A stretch of 64,000 nucleotides of DNA, taken from positions 25,794,318 through 25,858,317 of the forward strand of contig NC_087068.1 in NCBI RefSeq assembly GCF_963678635.1, given 5' to 3'. Source of the stretch: Symsagittifera roscoffensis (Eukaryota > Xenacoelomorpha > Acoela > Convolutidae). The notes under the pieces were generated by a model. That model ran no database searches and was not told the DNA's origin. It worked only from the letters and a program-made list of their open reading frames with translations. The translations under genes and the position numbers were made by a program. Each line of letters begins with the position of its first letter. Position 1 is the stretch's first letter. Below are positions 1-11,906 of the stretch, piece by piece.

Positions 1-1427
1 GGCTCGAGTACTAAGGATTCCATTAAATCGCGCGCAAGGGTTGATTGATGATTTTCTGCGATGACGGACACTTTCGCCTGCGTCACCCATCCATTCAGTG
101 CAATCGTTACTGCTATTTTCCTCAGTATATGCATTTGATTATTTTTTAAGCCAGAAATCAACTGGGACTGAAGATATGTTCGGGGACTAACCATATGAAT
201 TGCGGACTAAAGATATGTATCGGTTCTAAATATAAGTTTGCTTCACCGAGTGTTGTTTTCAGATCAGTTATGCTGATGATCGTTACCGGGGACCGTAGCC
301 CTATCTTCTTCTCCGACACTTCTGCATGGATCCGAGCACTAGGAATCTTCAACTCCGCCGAATTCATCTTCACGATCGACTTTACGATGTAATATTCGGA
401 CCCTGAGGAAGTGGATAGCTCCACAACACCCTCCTGTTGCTGATTGATCCATCCAAATTGCTCTTACTGCATGTTGACGGTGGTGCTCGTTCTCATCCCG
501 GGCCAGACCAATTCGTCCTTTTCCGCACCATTGTTTTTCGGTCCCACGTCGCCCACCCGTACAGGTTTTTTCAAAGTTCCCAACTTTCCGGCACGCCATA
601 CAAGTTATTCGTTTAACGGTAAAGTTGGTAATGTGTTTCAATGTAAAATTAAAACACCGACGGTTTCCGGAAACGTTTCCCCGCGATGTGTATTCTCTTT
701 CCCGCGACACTTTTTCCCGAAGTATCCCGCTCCTTTTTGTATTTTACCGACCGGTTCTTGTTTGATAGTCATGTGCGGAGCTGTGTAAAATTTATACGCG
801 CAATCTCCTCTTTCAAACGATAACGCGATTCGATAGACTTCTTCCGTTGGTTCTGCGGACTTCGATATATTTCGTTGTCAATCGGACTCTCGCATGTTCA
901 TGATAAAAATATCGCAAATGTTTTCAGCTGCGTTGGCAAAATCGCAACTTCCGGCTAAAGCGCTGAATTCTGCGTGAAACTTCTCGAACGTTGCATTCTC
1001 TTTTTGCTTCCTCCGTAGATCAAGCCTCGCTCATGCGTAACATTAGGCTCCCGTTTGAAGAAATTCTGCATATCGTCCATTACCTTAGGGTATCGTTCGG
1101 TTTTAATGCTAACCGGTGGCTTTCGAGCCTTGAAAATATGCTGCCCGCCTATGCAGAGGTTCAAATTCGATTTCAACTTTTTCTCCGATTCCAAACGATT
1201 CTTTCCGCTCACATCCACGGACGGGCCGCTACTGCTGTTGCGGTCAAAGTAGCATCAAAATAAAAATCATCGGGGTCATCATACCTGGCAATCATTCCCC
1301 AGTGGAATATAATTATCCACTCTTCCCAGTATGTAGGCGGCTCCGGTGTACGCGCATTCCAAAATGATTCAATATTCAGTGGATTCTCCTCCCCCCCCCC
1401 CCACTTTTCATTCAGCTGGCTGCGCCA
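1..1427 (-). pseudogene. Decayed Ty3/gypsy-like gag-protease remnant, cut by window edge
   Basis: Read on the minus strand this is the 5' part of an LTR retrotransposon of the same family as the element at 25192-31349. The Gag matrix/capsid-like part lies at about 1427-955 and shares the stretches EPPxYWEEWII, FHWGMIA, DDFYF, KNRLxSEKKLKSNL and the HERGL segment with the fuller copy. A nucleocapsid-like part follows at about 710-430, but its zinc knuckles have lost cysteines. A protease start follows at about 424-158 with SPVTI.SITDLK. The frame is broken into at least four pieces, so it is dead. The element continues past base 1, so pol content is unknown. A run of 12 C at 1391-1402 sits where the fuller copy encodes several glycines. 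The family call is firm; exact break positions are by eye. Confidence 0.8.
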
Positions 1428-1617
1428 TGATGTAGATATGAAAAACAGGATGTTAAATATCTTTATTGTAAGGCAACTGTTTTTTTCCAAATACTCTACA
1501 AACTGCACTCTTATGTTTCATTGTACTCCAGACGAATAGCGATCACAATATAACTGCAGCAGGTCCCCAGACGGAACCAACGACTTTTTATAATAACTTC
1601 AATTTGTCCTTATTTCA
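1428..1617 (-). repeat. Degraded 5' LTR of the left gypsy-like remnant, with PBS just inside
   Basis: The LTR starts directly next to the primer-binding site (minus strand TGGCGCAGCCAGC, 1427-1415). It shares GCAGGTCCCCAGAC and the terminal ...TTTGTCCTTATTTCA with the 253-bp LTRs at 25192 and 31097 (...TTGGTCCCTATCTCA). It is about 60 bp shorter than those, with several internal deletions. The outer end at 1617 is inferred from that alignment; no target duplication can be tested because the other LTR lies outside the window. Confidence 0.65.
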
Positions 1618-2319
1618 ATACTTTTTTTTGTAATGATGTTCTCGCGCACTCAGACATCTCAACTGCAGACAAGTCAGATAATTTTGAATTCAGAAAAACA
1701 GCAGAAACTACGGATTTCTTCAACTATTTCCCTCTCTGTGGAACCAAGTAAAGTTGACCACCCCTATTTTTGAATATCTCGCGGTTAAACATCTGCCGAT
1801 GTTGTACCTAGTAGCGAGTCTTCTCCTTTTCCTTTGCTAATCACATGTAAATAGAGGGGGTAGTTGAAGAGGTCCAAAACTAACTCGAATTAAAACCACA
1901 AAGAACTCAGTCTCAACTACATTTTGAGACAGTCCAACTAAATCCCAATTCTGAACAATTTATTTTTTGTGGAGAAAATTTACGGACCCACCTTTTTGAG
2001 TTTGTATCATAAGCCTCGTGCTGGAACGAGGTTTATGATGCAAACATTGGTTCACACGCACCATACCACTCAGACCTATTGCAACTGTAGCGGAGCAAAT
2101 AACCTCGACTTACCAATGCCACGTTTTAAATTAGTGCTTTGTTTTGTTCTCTGTTTTGAGTCTGCTAAAAGGTCGGTCTGCTAAAAGAACGGTCTGCCAA
2201 AAGACTTATCCCTTCTTACTTAATCAGAACTTTGGATGAATTGTCTATCTGAATTGTCTGGGTATTTTTGGCTAAGTTGTCTGAACTTCAATTTGTCTGT
2301 ATAGAAGTGTTTTGCTCAA
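1618..2319. other. AT-rich non-coding stretch
   Basis: No convincing gene. The only structure seen is a short run of imperfect 13- to 16-bp repeats (GGTCTGCTAAAAG-like) at about 2160-2205. Confidence 0.5.
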
Positions 2320-3255
2320 GTTCAAAGACTGTGAAGTCATGTATCTGCCGATAATACACTTCGGATCTTTCCTACACCTCAGGCACTCGAAGAACTTAAC
2401 AAGTTTCAATCGCAATTGATTGACCGTCAAAAAAGTGTGTTTAGATCAGAAGGTACATGAAGCATAACGTAACACAACCGTATATAAAGCAGGCCTGGAC
2501 AAACAAGTCTGAAAAAAGTCGAAGGTTTATCAGTCTGCGCTGTGATACTGGAACAGAAAGTAGAAAAAAATCCATTATTTACCAAATAAATATTTTATTT
2601 GTTTCAAAGTCGGGAAAAAACCGGTTAGAAAATTTTGCTTTTAGATCAAATTAGAGAGGATAGAGCAGTGCAAACAAGAAGAATAAAAACTCTTTGATAC
2701 TTTCTGAGAACTGTATTTCTAGCTGTAGAAAATTCGTTTTTTTTAAATGTTTCCTTAGATTCCAGACCAAATATTTAAAAACTCTAAATACTGTCAGAAA
2801 AATTTTTTGAAAATTTTTTGACAAAATTGGTTGGTGTTTTCTTAGTAAACTGCTTTTACAGCTGCAGTCAATTAAAGCTATTTTTTGTTCCGAAAATTTA
2901 AAGTGAACAAAAAATAATTGAAGTGTAAAAATCGATTTTTTTTTGCTAGAATTGCAAAACTTATCATCAAAAAGTAGACATATTAGCCTGATTATAGACC
3001 CATAACCTTCAAAAGTCTCCTTAATAGATAGTTAACGTCTTTTGCAAAAAACTTAAAGAAATTCTCTGAACTGAGAGTTTCAGTGTTTCGAGACCATGAG
3101 CTCCCCATCCATATAAGCGATCCGAATCATAATCACATGAAGCTGGCATTATTCAATTTAGGCGATTTTTTTAACCCCTTTTGTCACCAAGTGAATTATT
3201 GCCCCCCCCCTTATAAAAAACTAATCGAATGATTAAGCATAAGTTAAATTTGAAT

Positions 3256-3287
<32 letters not shown>

Positions 3288-3561
3288 GGTATATGCGTGT
3301 GTGTGGGTGGCTGTGTGTGTGTGTGTGTGTGGTGTGTGGAATGTGTGTGTGTGTGTGTGTGTGTGTGTGGCGTGCCGTGTGTGTTCCAATCACACTTTCG
3401 ACTTTCGAACTATTTTAAAATTTTAAAAATTTGATTTCAGCTGATTCTAGATGAAAACCTTACTGCCGAAAACATCTACTGAAAATCTACTGATAACCAC
3501 TCTCCTAAACAAATTAAGGAATAAATAAGAAACTAATCATAAGAAAAAAACTTGCTTCATT
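2320..3561 (+). repeat. Tandem duplication 1, copy 1 (about 1.24 kb)
   Basis: Begins GTTCAAAGACTGTGAAGTCATG and is followed at 3562 by a second, nearly identical copy. Differences seen are a few substitutions, an 11-12 bp indel near 2407 against 3649, and microsatellite length. A 65-codon frame at 2457-2654 recurs in copy 2 with two amino-acid changes, but its composition is like the surrounding DNA and I do not call it a gene. Confidence 0.85.
3256..3379 (+). repeat. (TG)n compound microsatellite
   Basis: Three blocks of TG repeats separated by short interruptions such as GGTATATGCG and GGGTGGC. The His/Thr-rich or Cys/Val-rich frames across it are artefacts of the dinucleotide repeat. Confidence 0.95.
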
Positions 3562-4519
3562 GTTCAAAGACTGTGAAGTCATGTATCTGCCGATAATACA
3601 CTTCGGATCTTTCCTACACCTCAGGCACTCGAAGAACTTAACAAGTTTCATGGCGCATTTGAATCGCAATTGATTGACCGTCAAAAAAGTGTGTTTAGAT
3701 CAGAAGGTACATGAAGCATAACGTAACACCACCGTATATAAAGCAGGCCTGGACAAACAAGTCTGAAAAAAGTCGAAGGTTTATCAGTCTGCGCTGTGAT
3801 ACTGGAACAGAAAGTAGAAAAAAATCCATTATTTACCAAATAAATATTTTATTTGTTTCAAAGTCGGGAAAAAACCGGTTAGAAAATTTTGCTTTTAGAC
3901 CAAATTAGAGAGGATAGAGCAGTGCAAACAAGAAGAATCAAAAAACTCTTTGATACTTTCTGAGAACTGTATTTCTAGCTGTAGAAAATTCGTTTTTTTT
4001 AAATGTTTCCTTAGATTCCAGACCAAATATTTAAAAACTCTAAATACTGTCAGAAAAATTTTTTGAAAATTTTTTGACAAAATTGGTTGGTGTTTTCTTA
4101 GTAAACTGCTTTTACAGCTGCAGTCAATTAAAGCTATTTTTTGTTCCGAAAATTTAAAGTGAACAAAAAATAATTGAAGTGTAAAAATCGTTTTTTTTTT
4201 TTGCTAGAATTGCAAAACTTATCATCAAAAAGTAGACATATTAGCCTGATTATAGACCCATAACCTTCAAAAGTCTCCTTAATAGATAATTAACGTCTTT
4301 TGCAAAAAACTTAAAGAAATTCTCTGAACTGAGAGTTTCAGTGTTTCGAGACCATGAGCTCCCCATCCATATAAGCGATCCGAATCATAATCACATGAAG
4401 CTGGCATTATTCAATTTAGGCGATTTTTTTAACCCCTTTTGTCACCAAGTGAATTATTGCCCCCCCCCCCTCCCTTATAAAAAACTAATCGAATGATTAA
4501 GCATAAGTTAAATTTGAAT

Positions 4520-4559
<40 letters not shown>

Positions 4560-4829
4560 TATATGCGTGTGTGTGGGTGGCTGTGTGTGTGTGTGTGTGT
4601 GTAGTGTGTGGAATGTGTGTGTGTGTGTGTGTGTGTGTGTGGCGTGCCGTGTGTGTTCCAATCACACTTTCGAACTATTTTAAAATTTTAAAAAATTGAT
4701 TTCAGCTGATTCTAGATGAAAATCTTACTGCCGAAAACATCTACTGAAAATCTACTGATAACAACTCTCCTAAACAAATTAAGGAATAAATAAGAAACTA
4801 ATCATAAGAAAAAAACTTGCTTCATTGTT
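3562..4829 (+). repeat. Tandem duplication 1, copy 2
   Basis: Direct repeat of 2320-3561, ending in TTCATTGTT at 4821-4829, which matches the end of copy 1 at 3556-3564. The (TG)n tract is longer here and a C-run near 4461 is longer. It may be a true tandem duplication or two haplotypes placed end to end by the assembler. Confidence 0.85.
4518..4654 (+). repeat. (TG)n compound microsatellite, second copy
   Basis: Counterpart of the tract at 3256-3379 with longer TG blocks. It shows ordinary slippage between the two copies of the duplication. Confidence 0.95.
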
Positions 4830-4872
4830 GCAAATTTCTAATTATATGTTTTGAAATCATTTCTTTGATCTA

Positions 4873-5137
4873 CCCGGGTTGACCAAAAATGCTTTCACAC
4901 AATTTTCACATATGAAAAAATGCTTATCATACAATTACGTTCAATATCATAGATACAGAAATTGTTAAGAAAACTCTAAGCTAAGCATTATTTCATATAT
5001 GGAAATTGTAGGATAAGCATTTTTTCATAAAACAAAAATGTCGATTTTTTTAAACTTTAATTATCAAATTTTTTGGGATGTGTTCGAGCATTTTTGATAT
5101 ATGGAATTGTAAGATAAGAACTTTCGGTCAACCCGGG
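4873..5137. mobile_element. MITE-like element with CCCGGGTTGACC inverted ends and TA target duplication
   Basis: A 265-bp segment starts CCCGGGTTGACC and ends with its exact reverse complement GGTCAACCCGGG. It is flanked on both sides by TA (4871-4872 and 5138-5139). Inside are further inverted motifs (GCTTATCATACAATT against AATTGTAGGATAAGC and ATTGTAAGATAAG), so much of it can fold. It has no coding capacity. TA duplication with short inverted ends is typical of Tc1/mariner-type non-autonomous elements, but the transposase family is an inference. Confidence 0.75.
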
Positions 5138-5195
5138 TATTGATTCAAAATTAAGTTCAGAATTGTAGCAATTTCGAAAATATCAGAATAATCGG

Positions 5196-6915
5196 ATAAC
5201 ATTTGGTCATTTTTTTTTAGATTATAGGTTACATATATAAAGTATTCTAAAAGTCCATGCTCTTTTTAACATTCTATGAAGATTTTGTTACCAAAAAAAT
5301 CTGCCTATGTCAAATAATTTTCAGCCCTAATTCGATCATTTTAATTTGGAACTGGTTGCAGAAGTTAGATTCTTAATCTTAATTAAAGCGAGTAGCAGCA
5401 GCTAATATATATAGTGAAAAATAGTGATATGCTTAAAAAATTTTATGACTTCATTTACTTTTAAAAGCTTAATTTATTTCCTCTAGGGCATGAAAAGCTC
5501 GAAAACTCTAAAAAAATTTTGAAAGACAAATTGAACCGGCAATTCAGCAACCGGCAATTCAGCAACCGGCAATTTTAGTCTTATAATATGTTTTCAGTTC
5601 AAAACTGGCAGTGAAAACATGATTGATGATACCAAAGAACGATAAAAATCTAATTATTTTATAATTATCTGTAATATTTACGTAGCCAAATTAGAGAACG
5701 GCTTACACATGTTTAAATCAGCCAAAATACCTTAAATTCTGGTAAAAGTATATAAAAACAAAGCAAGTACAGATGGTTTGCTTATTAAAAATTATATATA
5801 TAAGCGCAAAATAATTCTTTCATTTACTAAAAAACTGATCAGAGTGTGAAAAAAGAAAGATTATTGAGCACAAAAATTGCCTTTTAATTCTGAAAAAGCT
5901 CAGGTTCTTTTTGTAGGGCAATTAAGATCAAGTTAGTTTCATCTGAACCACTACTTACCGATAATTTCTTGCCAAATATTTGCAACATTCGGTGTTGTTA
6001 TTAGCAAATATGAACTTAAATCCAATACTGTAAGCGGGTAAATTTGTTATAAAATCATGCACGACTGTCATTACCTGGCATAAGTATGAGGATGTTGGAA
6101 AGTAAAGCACATGGCGCGACTTAGTATGGCTTAAAGGCTTGTGGTCAATTCCAACTTTCATCGATATTCTCGACTTGAACTTAAAAGACGAGTCTTATTT
6201 CTAGGAATAACAGCGGTCACAAATATATCTGGTTTACCTTATGGCTGCAATTCCCATATCTGTTTTTGCTGAAATTAACCAAAACAAATTGATAACTTTT
6301 CCAAACAAACGTCCGGCCCTAGGCTAATAGTATACCATGAGTGCACTAATACTGCAAGAATGTCCTATAATCCCGGTTAGATTAAATAGGTTAGGAAACC
6401 GCGGGTGAAATTAGCTCTACAATTTATTATAAATAGCAAGAACAAATTACCAACCACAAACTTGGCTGCCCAATATGATAGTATAAACATAAAACATGAC
6501 ATTTCATCTACGATCATTGTCATTAATCTCTCTTTTCTAATATTCAAATTGAAATGATTTTCAAATTGAAATCAGAGCAAGGCACCTAATCAGATTTTAA
6601 TCTAACAGATAACAATCCTAGCAGATAAAACCGTTTTAAAACACTGAGTTCTCCCAGCAAGAACTCGCAGCATGCGTTTCCAAGTTTTTGAACCGATCTA
6701 ATTTTGTATCTATTTTTACAACGTAGATGACAATTTTGCTTAAGATAACTAAAAATGAAAACGCCCAGTTACAAAAATATAAAAATCTAACACGGAGCAA
6801 TGAGAATTTTGACCAAAAAATTATTGAAATTGTGAAATTGATCATCGCACATTGTTTATAATAGAAAAATGCTAAAAATCACGCAAAATTGTCAATCTGC
6901 GAACAAATTACTCGA
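5196..6915 (+). repeat. Tandem duplication 2, copy 1 (about 1.72 kb)
   Basis: Starts ATAACATTTGGTCATT and recurs at a 1720-bp offset. The copies differ by very few bases plus one extra 15-bp unit in copy 2. Short frames at 5955-6161 and 6636-6845 (minus) recur in copy 2 but resemble no family I know. I regard the unit as non-coding. Confidence 0.85.
5534..5574 (+). repeat. 15-bp minisatellite (AACCGGCAATTCAGC), copy 1
   Basis: Three CCGGCAATT cores spaced by 15 bp. The paralogous site at 7254-7309 has four. Confidence 0.9.
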
Positions 6916-8646
6916 ATAACATTTGGTCATTTTTTTTTAGATTATAGGTTACATATATAAAGTATTCTAAAAGTCCATGCTCTTTTTAACATTCTATGAA
7001 GATTTTGTTACCAAAAAAATCTGCCTATGTCAAATAATTTTCAGCCCTAATTCGATCATTTTAATTTGGAACTGGTTGCAGAAGTTAGATTCTTAATCTT
7101 AATTAAAGCGAGTAGCAGCAGCTAATATATATAGTGAAAAATAGTGATATGCTTAAAAAATTTTATGACTTCATTTACTTTTAAAAGCTTAATTTATTTC
7201 CTCTAGGGCATGAAAAGCTCGAAAACTCTAAAAAAATTTTGAAAGACAAATTGAACCGGCAATTCAGCAACCGGCAATTCAGCAACCGGCAATTCAGCAA
7301 CCGGCAATTTTAGTCTTATAATATGTTTTCAGTTCAAAACTGGCAGTGAAAACATGATTGATGATACCAAAGAACGATAAAAATCTAATTATTTTATAAT
7401 TATCTGTAATATTTACGTAGCCAAATTAGAGAACGGCTTACACATGTTTAAATCAGCCAAAATACCTTAAATTCTGGTAAAAGTATATAAAAACAAAGCA
7501 AGTACAGATGGTTTGCTTATTAAAAATTATATATATAAGCGCAAAATAATTCTTTCATTTACTAAAAAACTGATCAGAGTGTGAAAAAAGAAAGATTATT
7601 GAGCACAAAAATTGCCTTTTAATTCTGAAAAAGCTCAGGTTCTTTTTGTAGGGCAATTAAGATCAAGTTAGTTTCATCTGAACCACTACTTACCGATAAT
7701 TTCTTGCCAAATATTTGCAACATTCGGTGTTGTTATTAGCAAATATGAACGTAAATCCAATACTGTAAGCGGGTAAATTTGTTATAAAATCATGCACGAC
7801 TGTCATTACCTGGCATAAGTATGAGGATGTTGGAAAGTAAAGCACATGGCGCGACTTAGTATGGCTTAAAGGCTTGTGGTCAATTCCAACTTTCATCGAT
7901 ATTCTCGACTTGAACTTAAAAGACGAGTCTTATTTCTAGGAATAACAGCGGTCACAAATATATCTGGTTTACCTTATGGCTGCAATTCCCATATCTGTTT
8001 TTGCTGAAATTAACCAAAACAAATTGATAACTTTTCCAAACAAACGTCCGGCCCTAGGCTAATAGTATACCATGAGTGCACTAATACTGCAAGAATGTCC
8101 TATAATCCCGGTTAGATTAAATAGGTTAGGAAACCGCGGGTGAAATTAGCTCTACAATTTATTATAAATAGCAAGAACAAATTACCAACCACAAACTTGG
8201 CTGCCCAATATGATAGTATAAACATAAAACATGACATTTCATCTACGATCATTGTCATTAATCTCTCTTTTCTAATATTCAAATTGAAATGATTTTCAAA
8301 TTGAAATCAGAGCAAGGCACCTAATCAGATTTTAATCTAACAGATAACAATCCTAGCAGATAAAACCGTTTTAAAACACTGAGTTCTCCCAGCAAGAACT
8401 CGCAGCATGCGTTTCCAAGTTTTTGAACCGATCTAATTTTGTATCTATTTTTACAACGTAGATGACAATTTTGCTTAAGATAACTAAAAATGAAAACGCC
8501 CAGTTACAAAAATATAAAAATCTAACACGGAGCAATGAGAATTTTGACAAAAAAATTATTGAAATTGTGAAATTGATCATCGCACATTGTTTATAATAGA
8601 AAAATGCTAAAAATCACGCAAAATTGTCAATCTGCGAACAAATTAC
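6916..8646 (+). repeat. Tandem duplication 2, copy 2
   Basis: Direct repeat of 5196-6915, joined head to tail. The junction CGAACAAATTACTCGAATAAC (6899-6919) contrasts with the right end CGAACAAATTACTCTGCG. As with duplication 1, haplotype misassembly is an alternative to a real duplication. Confidence 0.85.
7254..7309 (+). repeat. 15-bp minisatellite (AACCGGCAATTCAGC), copy 2
   Basis: Four CCGGCAATT cores, one unit more than at 5534-5574. This is the main length difference between the two 1.72-kb copies. Confidence 0.9.
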
Positions 8647-8939
8647 TCTGCGATTTTGATTTTTTAATTTTTTTTGAAATGTGTCCTCAAAAATTAGCGC
8701 CTAGCAACGTCGTGTTAAGATCAATCGTGTGATCTCAAGACAATTTTTAAAAAAATTACCATATGATAAATTTGAAAACTTGTTAAAGTCTTTTTTTTCA
8801 AAATCCCCCAACACGCTATTTAAAACCAAGTTGATGATAACTAGCGTCTATCAGCGTGATAAAAGCGTTAAAAATTTTTTTTCAGAAAGTCTAAACTTTT
8901 CTATCTCAAATTTTGACAAGATAATTGATTTTTTTTCCG

Positions 8940-9608
8940 CTTTTTTCGTTTTTCTGGTCATTTTTCCACGTTAACTGCTTTCCAATTGGCCTATTTTACT
9001 ATGACTAAATGGTCTCAATGACTAATCTCATGTCAATTTGGAACAATTTGTGAGTCAGATACAGAGCCAATTACGCGTCAATAGTTTGAAAAATCTCGCG
9101 CGTTATTTATCTCAAAATTCGCCAAATTGGCGATTTTTAAACCACTATTAATTTCTTTTTTATACTTTGATCTCAAGACCGCAAAAATTTTTGTTCTAAT
9201 TGCATGCTAATATGGTGAGCATCCAGGCTTAAAATAGCTTATTTATGCTGAATTTAAACGGTGGAAATTTAGTGTTACCTGAGTAAAGTTAATTATTTGA
9301 AACTTTCAACGTCATTTTGGGAAGCAAAAACTCAAAAACTTAAACCGCTACTGCAAAAAATTTTGACAAAATAATTTAACTTTTTTCGAAATTTTTTAGC
9401 ACTTTTTTCGTTATTCTGGTAATTTTTCCACAATGCTTTCCAATTGACCTATTTTAGTATGATTAAATTGTCTAACTAACTAATCTCAAGTCAATTCGGA
9501 ACAATTTGTGAGCCAGATAGAAAGCCGATTACGCGTTATTAGCTTGAAAAGTCTCGCGCGTTTGTTATCTCAAATTGGCCAAATTGGCAATTTCCAAACC
9601 ACCATTAT
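8940..9608 (+). repeat. Old diverged direct repeat pair in non-coding DNA
   Basis: About 8940-9156 and 9402-9608 align by eye (GGAACAATTTGTGAG, ATTACGCGT, TCTCGCGCG, CCAAATTGGC, AAACCAC) with many substitutions. No gene is visible from 8647 to 9640. The frame at 8729-8974 is Phe/Lys-rich low-complexity translation and is not called. Confidence 0.6.
9215..9315 (+). repeat. Dispersed repeat, copy also at 11808-11906
   Basis: The shared run TGGTGAGC(A/G)TCCAGGCTTA followed by TTTAGTGTTA and GAGTAAAGTTAAT occurs at both places. The second copy runs into the assembly gap. Confidence 0.7.
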
Positions 9609-9771
9609 TTTATAAGAATAGACATTACGAGAACAAACTGTGCATTCTGTGCATTGTAAATGGATCCTGCAACATTGCTATTTTTCTTTGATCTTCTTTG
9701 CTAATTTGGATTCCATAAACAAAAACTTAAACATTGTACCGCTCGAAATCGCTCCAAAAAAAGGCAATTTT

Positions 9772-10170
9772 GCGGAATCCGCAACTGTATTTATGGAATT
9801 CAAAACATTTTGTGGAATCCACAAACAAATAATAAGACATGTGTAAAGTTACATTGAGCTGTTGCGGAATCCGCAACAGTAAGCGGAATCCACAAAATCT
9901 AAGTGCAATCCGCAAATTGCCAGTGGAATCCGCACATTATAAGTGGAATTCGCATTTTGTTTGCGGATTCCACTTAAGTTTGCGGATTCTACTTACATTT
10001 TGCGGATTCCTCTTAGATTTTGAGGATTCCACTTACAGTTGCGGAATCCAAAACAATTAGCTATACTTGCCTGTATCGGAATCCGCAACAAAACAAATGT
10101 GCCGACAAAGTTAACATTACAGGTATTTGTACGCGGAATCCACAAAACGCTTGCAGGTGGAGTCCACTTA
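9772..10170. repeat. Array of GGAATCCGCA / TGCGGATTCC motifs, centre forming a long palindrome
   Basis: About 15 occurrences of a 10-bp core occur between 9772 and 10170. From about 9880 to 10040 they are spaced 18-21 bp apart. The units left of about 9957 read GGAATCCGC and those right of it read GCGGATTCC. The two halves (9878-9954 and 9962-10037) are therefore imperfect reverse complements of about 76 bp around a TTTTGTT centre. Individual motifs are themselves near-palindromic. No gene is visible; frames across the array are composition artefacts. Confidence 0.8.
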
Positions 10171-10299
10171 CATCTTACATTTTGGTACATTTTAAAGATT
10201 TTTCTCTGGAATTCAGGAACATACAGACACAAAATTGTGTGCCTATCCAGTGCACAGTTTGGCCTCGTAATGGATCACAGCTGAAATGTTTTCTTATTC

Positions 10300-11807
10300 T
10301 TTGATCTCGTGACATCAAAAAAATTCAGATGGTATAAGACCACGTAATTAGAAAGCATCGAGCACGAACAGTTCTCATTTTCTTGTAACTTTTCAAAAAC
10401 AGACAAAATTTAAAATTAAAAAAATAATCATAATCTTGCGATTTAATACTACATCAAAAATTACTTGTCATGTAATTGTGGACAAGAAAAGATGCTAATC
10501 AAACAACTCTACAATATAAAAAAATTTCATTGATTTTTCATACTGTCTTTCAAACGTCTGGAATGTATGCGAAAGATTTGATTTGTTACTGCTTCTTGCA
10601 AATTTTAAAACAATTGGTGTGCAATTGTTGCTTTTCCAAATCCTTTGAAAGCTTCTTTATTTGAAAACCTTAAATTTCATTTCAAAAAAATTTCTGTTAC
10701 TGTCAAAATATTTATGTGCTTGGGATCATAGTTCTCTCGGGATGAGTTCCAATTTTCAAATAGACCTTTGTACGGTTTTTTTTCTTTATCATCTTAGAAT
10801 ACCCAAGATAATTCGTTCTGTAAAAGCATACCCAGCGAAATGAATCATAAAACAATAATTGAATCGAAGTCTACTTAATTTTTTCAGTGCTGTTTTGATT
10901 TTTTCTACAAAGGTGTATGGAAATCGTGGCCCAAAAGTGTAACTTTTTTTCTCAAAATTGCACTGCAAAAGTTAATCTGAGGAAATTTCGAGGAAATATA
11001 ACTAGAACAAAAAATTTCTTACGGCGAAAGTTGATTCTTAATCCATGGAATTTTCATCATTTTGATCCGTTTTGAGCAGAAAATTTTGTGATTCTTAACA
11101 AGTATAAATTGTTTGTTGGTAGTTTTGGGGGCCATTTTGGGGCAACTAATACAAATTTTCCGTTTTTCAGTGTCCGAGTTTTTCAGTAACCGAGTATCAA
11201 GTGCAACAACTTATTTATGTTTTTGATTCTAAAGTGTGAGATTCAAACGAAAAAATCTGTGATTGTAATAGATGAGACAACTAAAAACACAGTTAAAAAT
11301 TTTAGGGTCTCTCGTAGGGTCTCTCAGGCAGTCATTTTGAAGAAAGGCTCAAAAACTTGTGCTTGTAATTTTTTTTTCGGACCAATTTTTAACTGGCAAC
11401 CTTTAAATGAAGTTTTCTGTAGCATCCAAAAATTGTTGAGGTCTTGAGCTGAAATTAAAAAGTACTTCAACTGTGCTTAGTTTTAGTAAAGTCTAGGGGG
11501 TTTGAGATTGAACAATGCAATGAAGTTTGGATGATCAACATATGTTGGGCCACAACTAAATTATTGTTCCAACTATTTAAGAAAAGAGGCGGAACTTTGT
11601 ATTCGTGTGTGCTTTAGCTTTTCGTTTACTTTTTTTTGTTTTCCACGCGAAATCAGGTACCAAAACAAAATTATCGGGTTGGGTTGAGTGATATATCATA
11701 TAAAAGCTTTTTACTTTGTGAATCGAACAATGATTAACTTTGAAATTTTTTTTTCAGTGTCGCAAAAACCGGTTTGAAATTTTTGATTTTTGTTGTTACT
11801 TCGACTT
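10300..11807. other. AT-rich non-coding stretch
   Basis: No gene, hairpin or tandem structure convincing by eye. Short frames at 10476-10664, 10661-10843 and 11217-11447 lack any recognisable motif. Confidence 0.5.
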
Positions 11808-11906
11808 AACATGGTGAGCGTCCAGGCTTACAATAGTTTATTTCTGCTTAATTCAAATGTTAAAAATTTAGTGTTATTGAGTAAAGTTAATTTTTTTAAC
11901 TTTTCA
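11808..11906 (+). repeat. Second copy of the 9215-9315 dispersed repeat
   Basis: Matches 9215-9315 with about 10-15 percent differences by eye and ends at the N run. Confidence 0.65.

Noticed and set aside
2457-2654. 65-residue protein repeated at 3711-3908
   Set aside because: Conserved only because the whole 1.24-kb unit is duplicated; no motif or coding signature.
3171-3426. Open frames over the (TG)n tracts (also 4429-4699)
   Set aside because: Translations are His/Thr or Cys/Val repeats produced by the dinucleotide run.
5955-6161. 68-residue minus-strand protein repeated at 7690-7896, and 6636-6845 repeated at 8371-8580
   Set aside because: Identity follows from the 1.72-kb duplication; no start context, splice sites or family motif.
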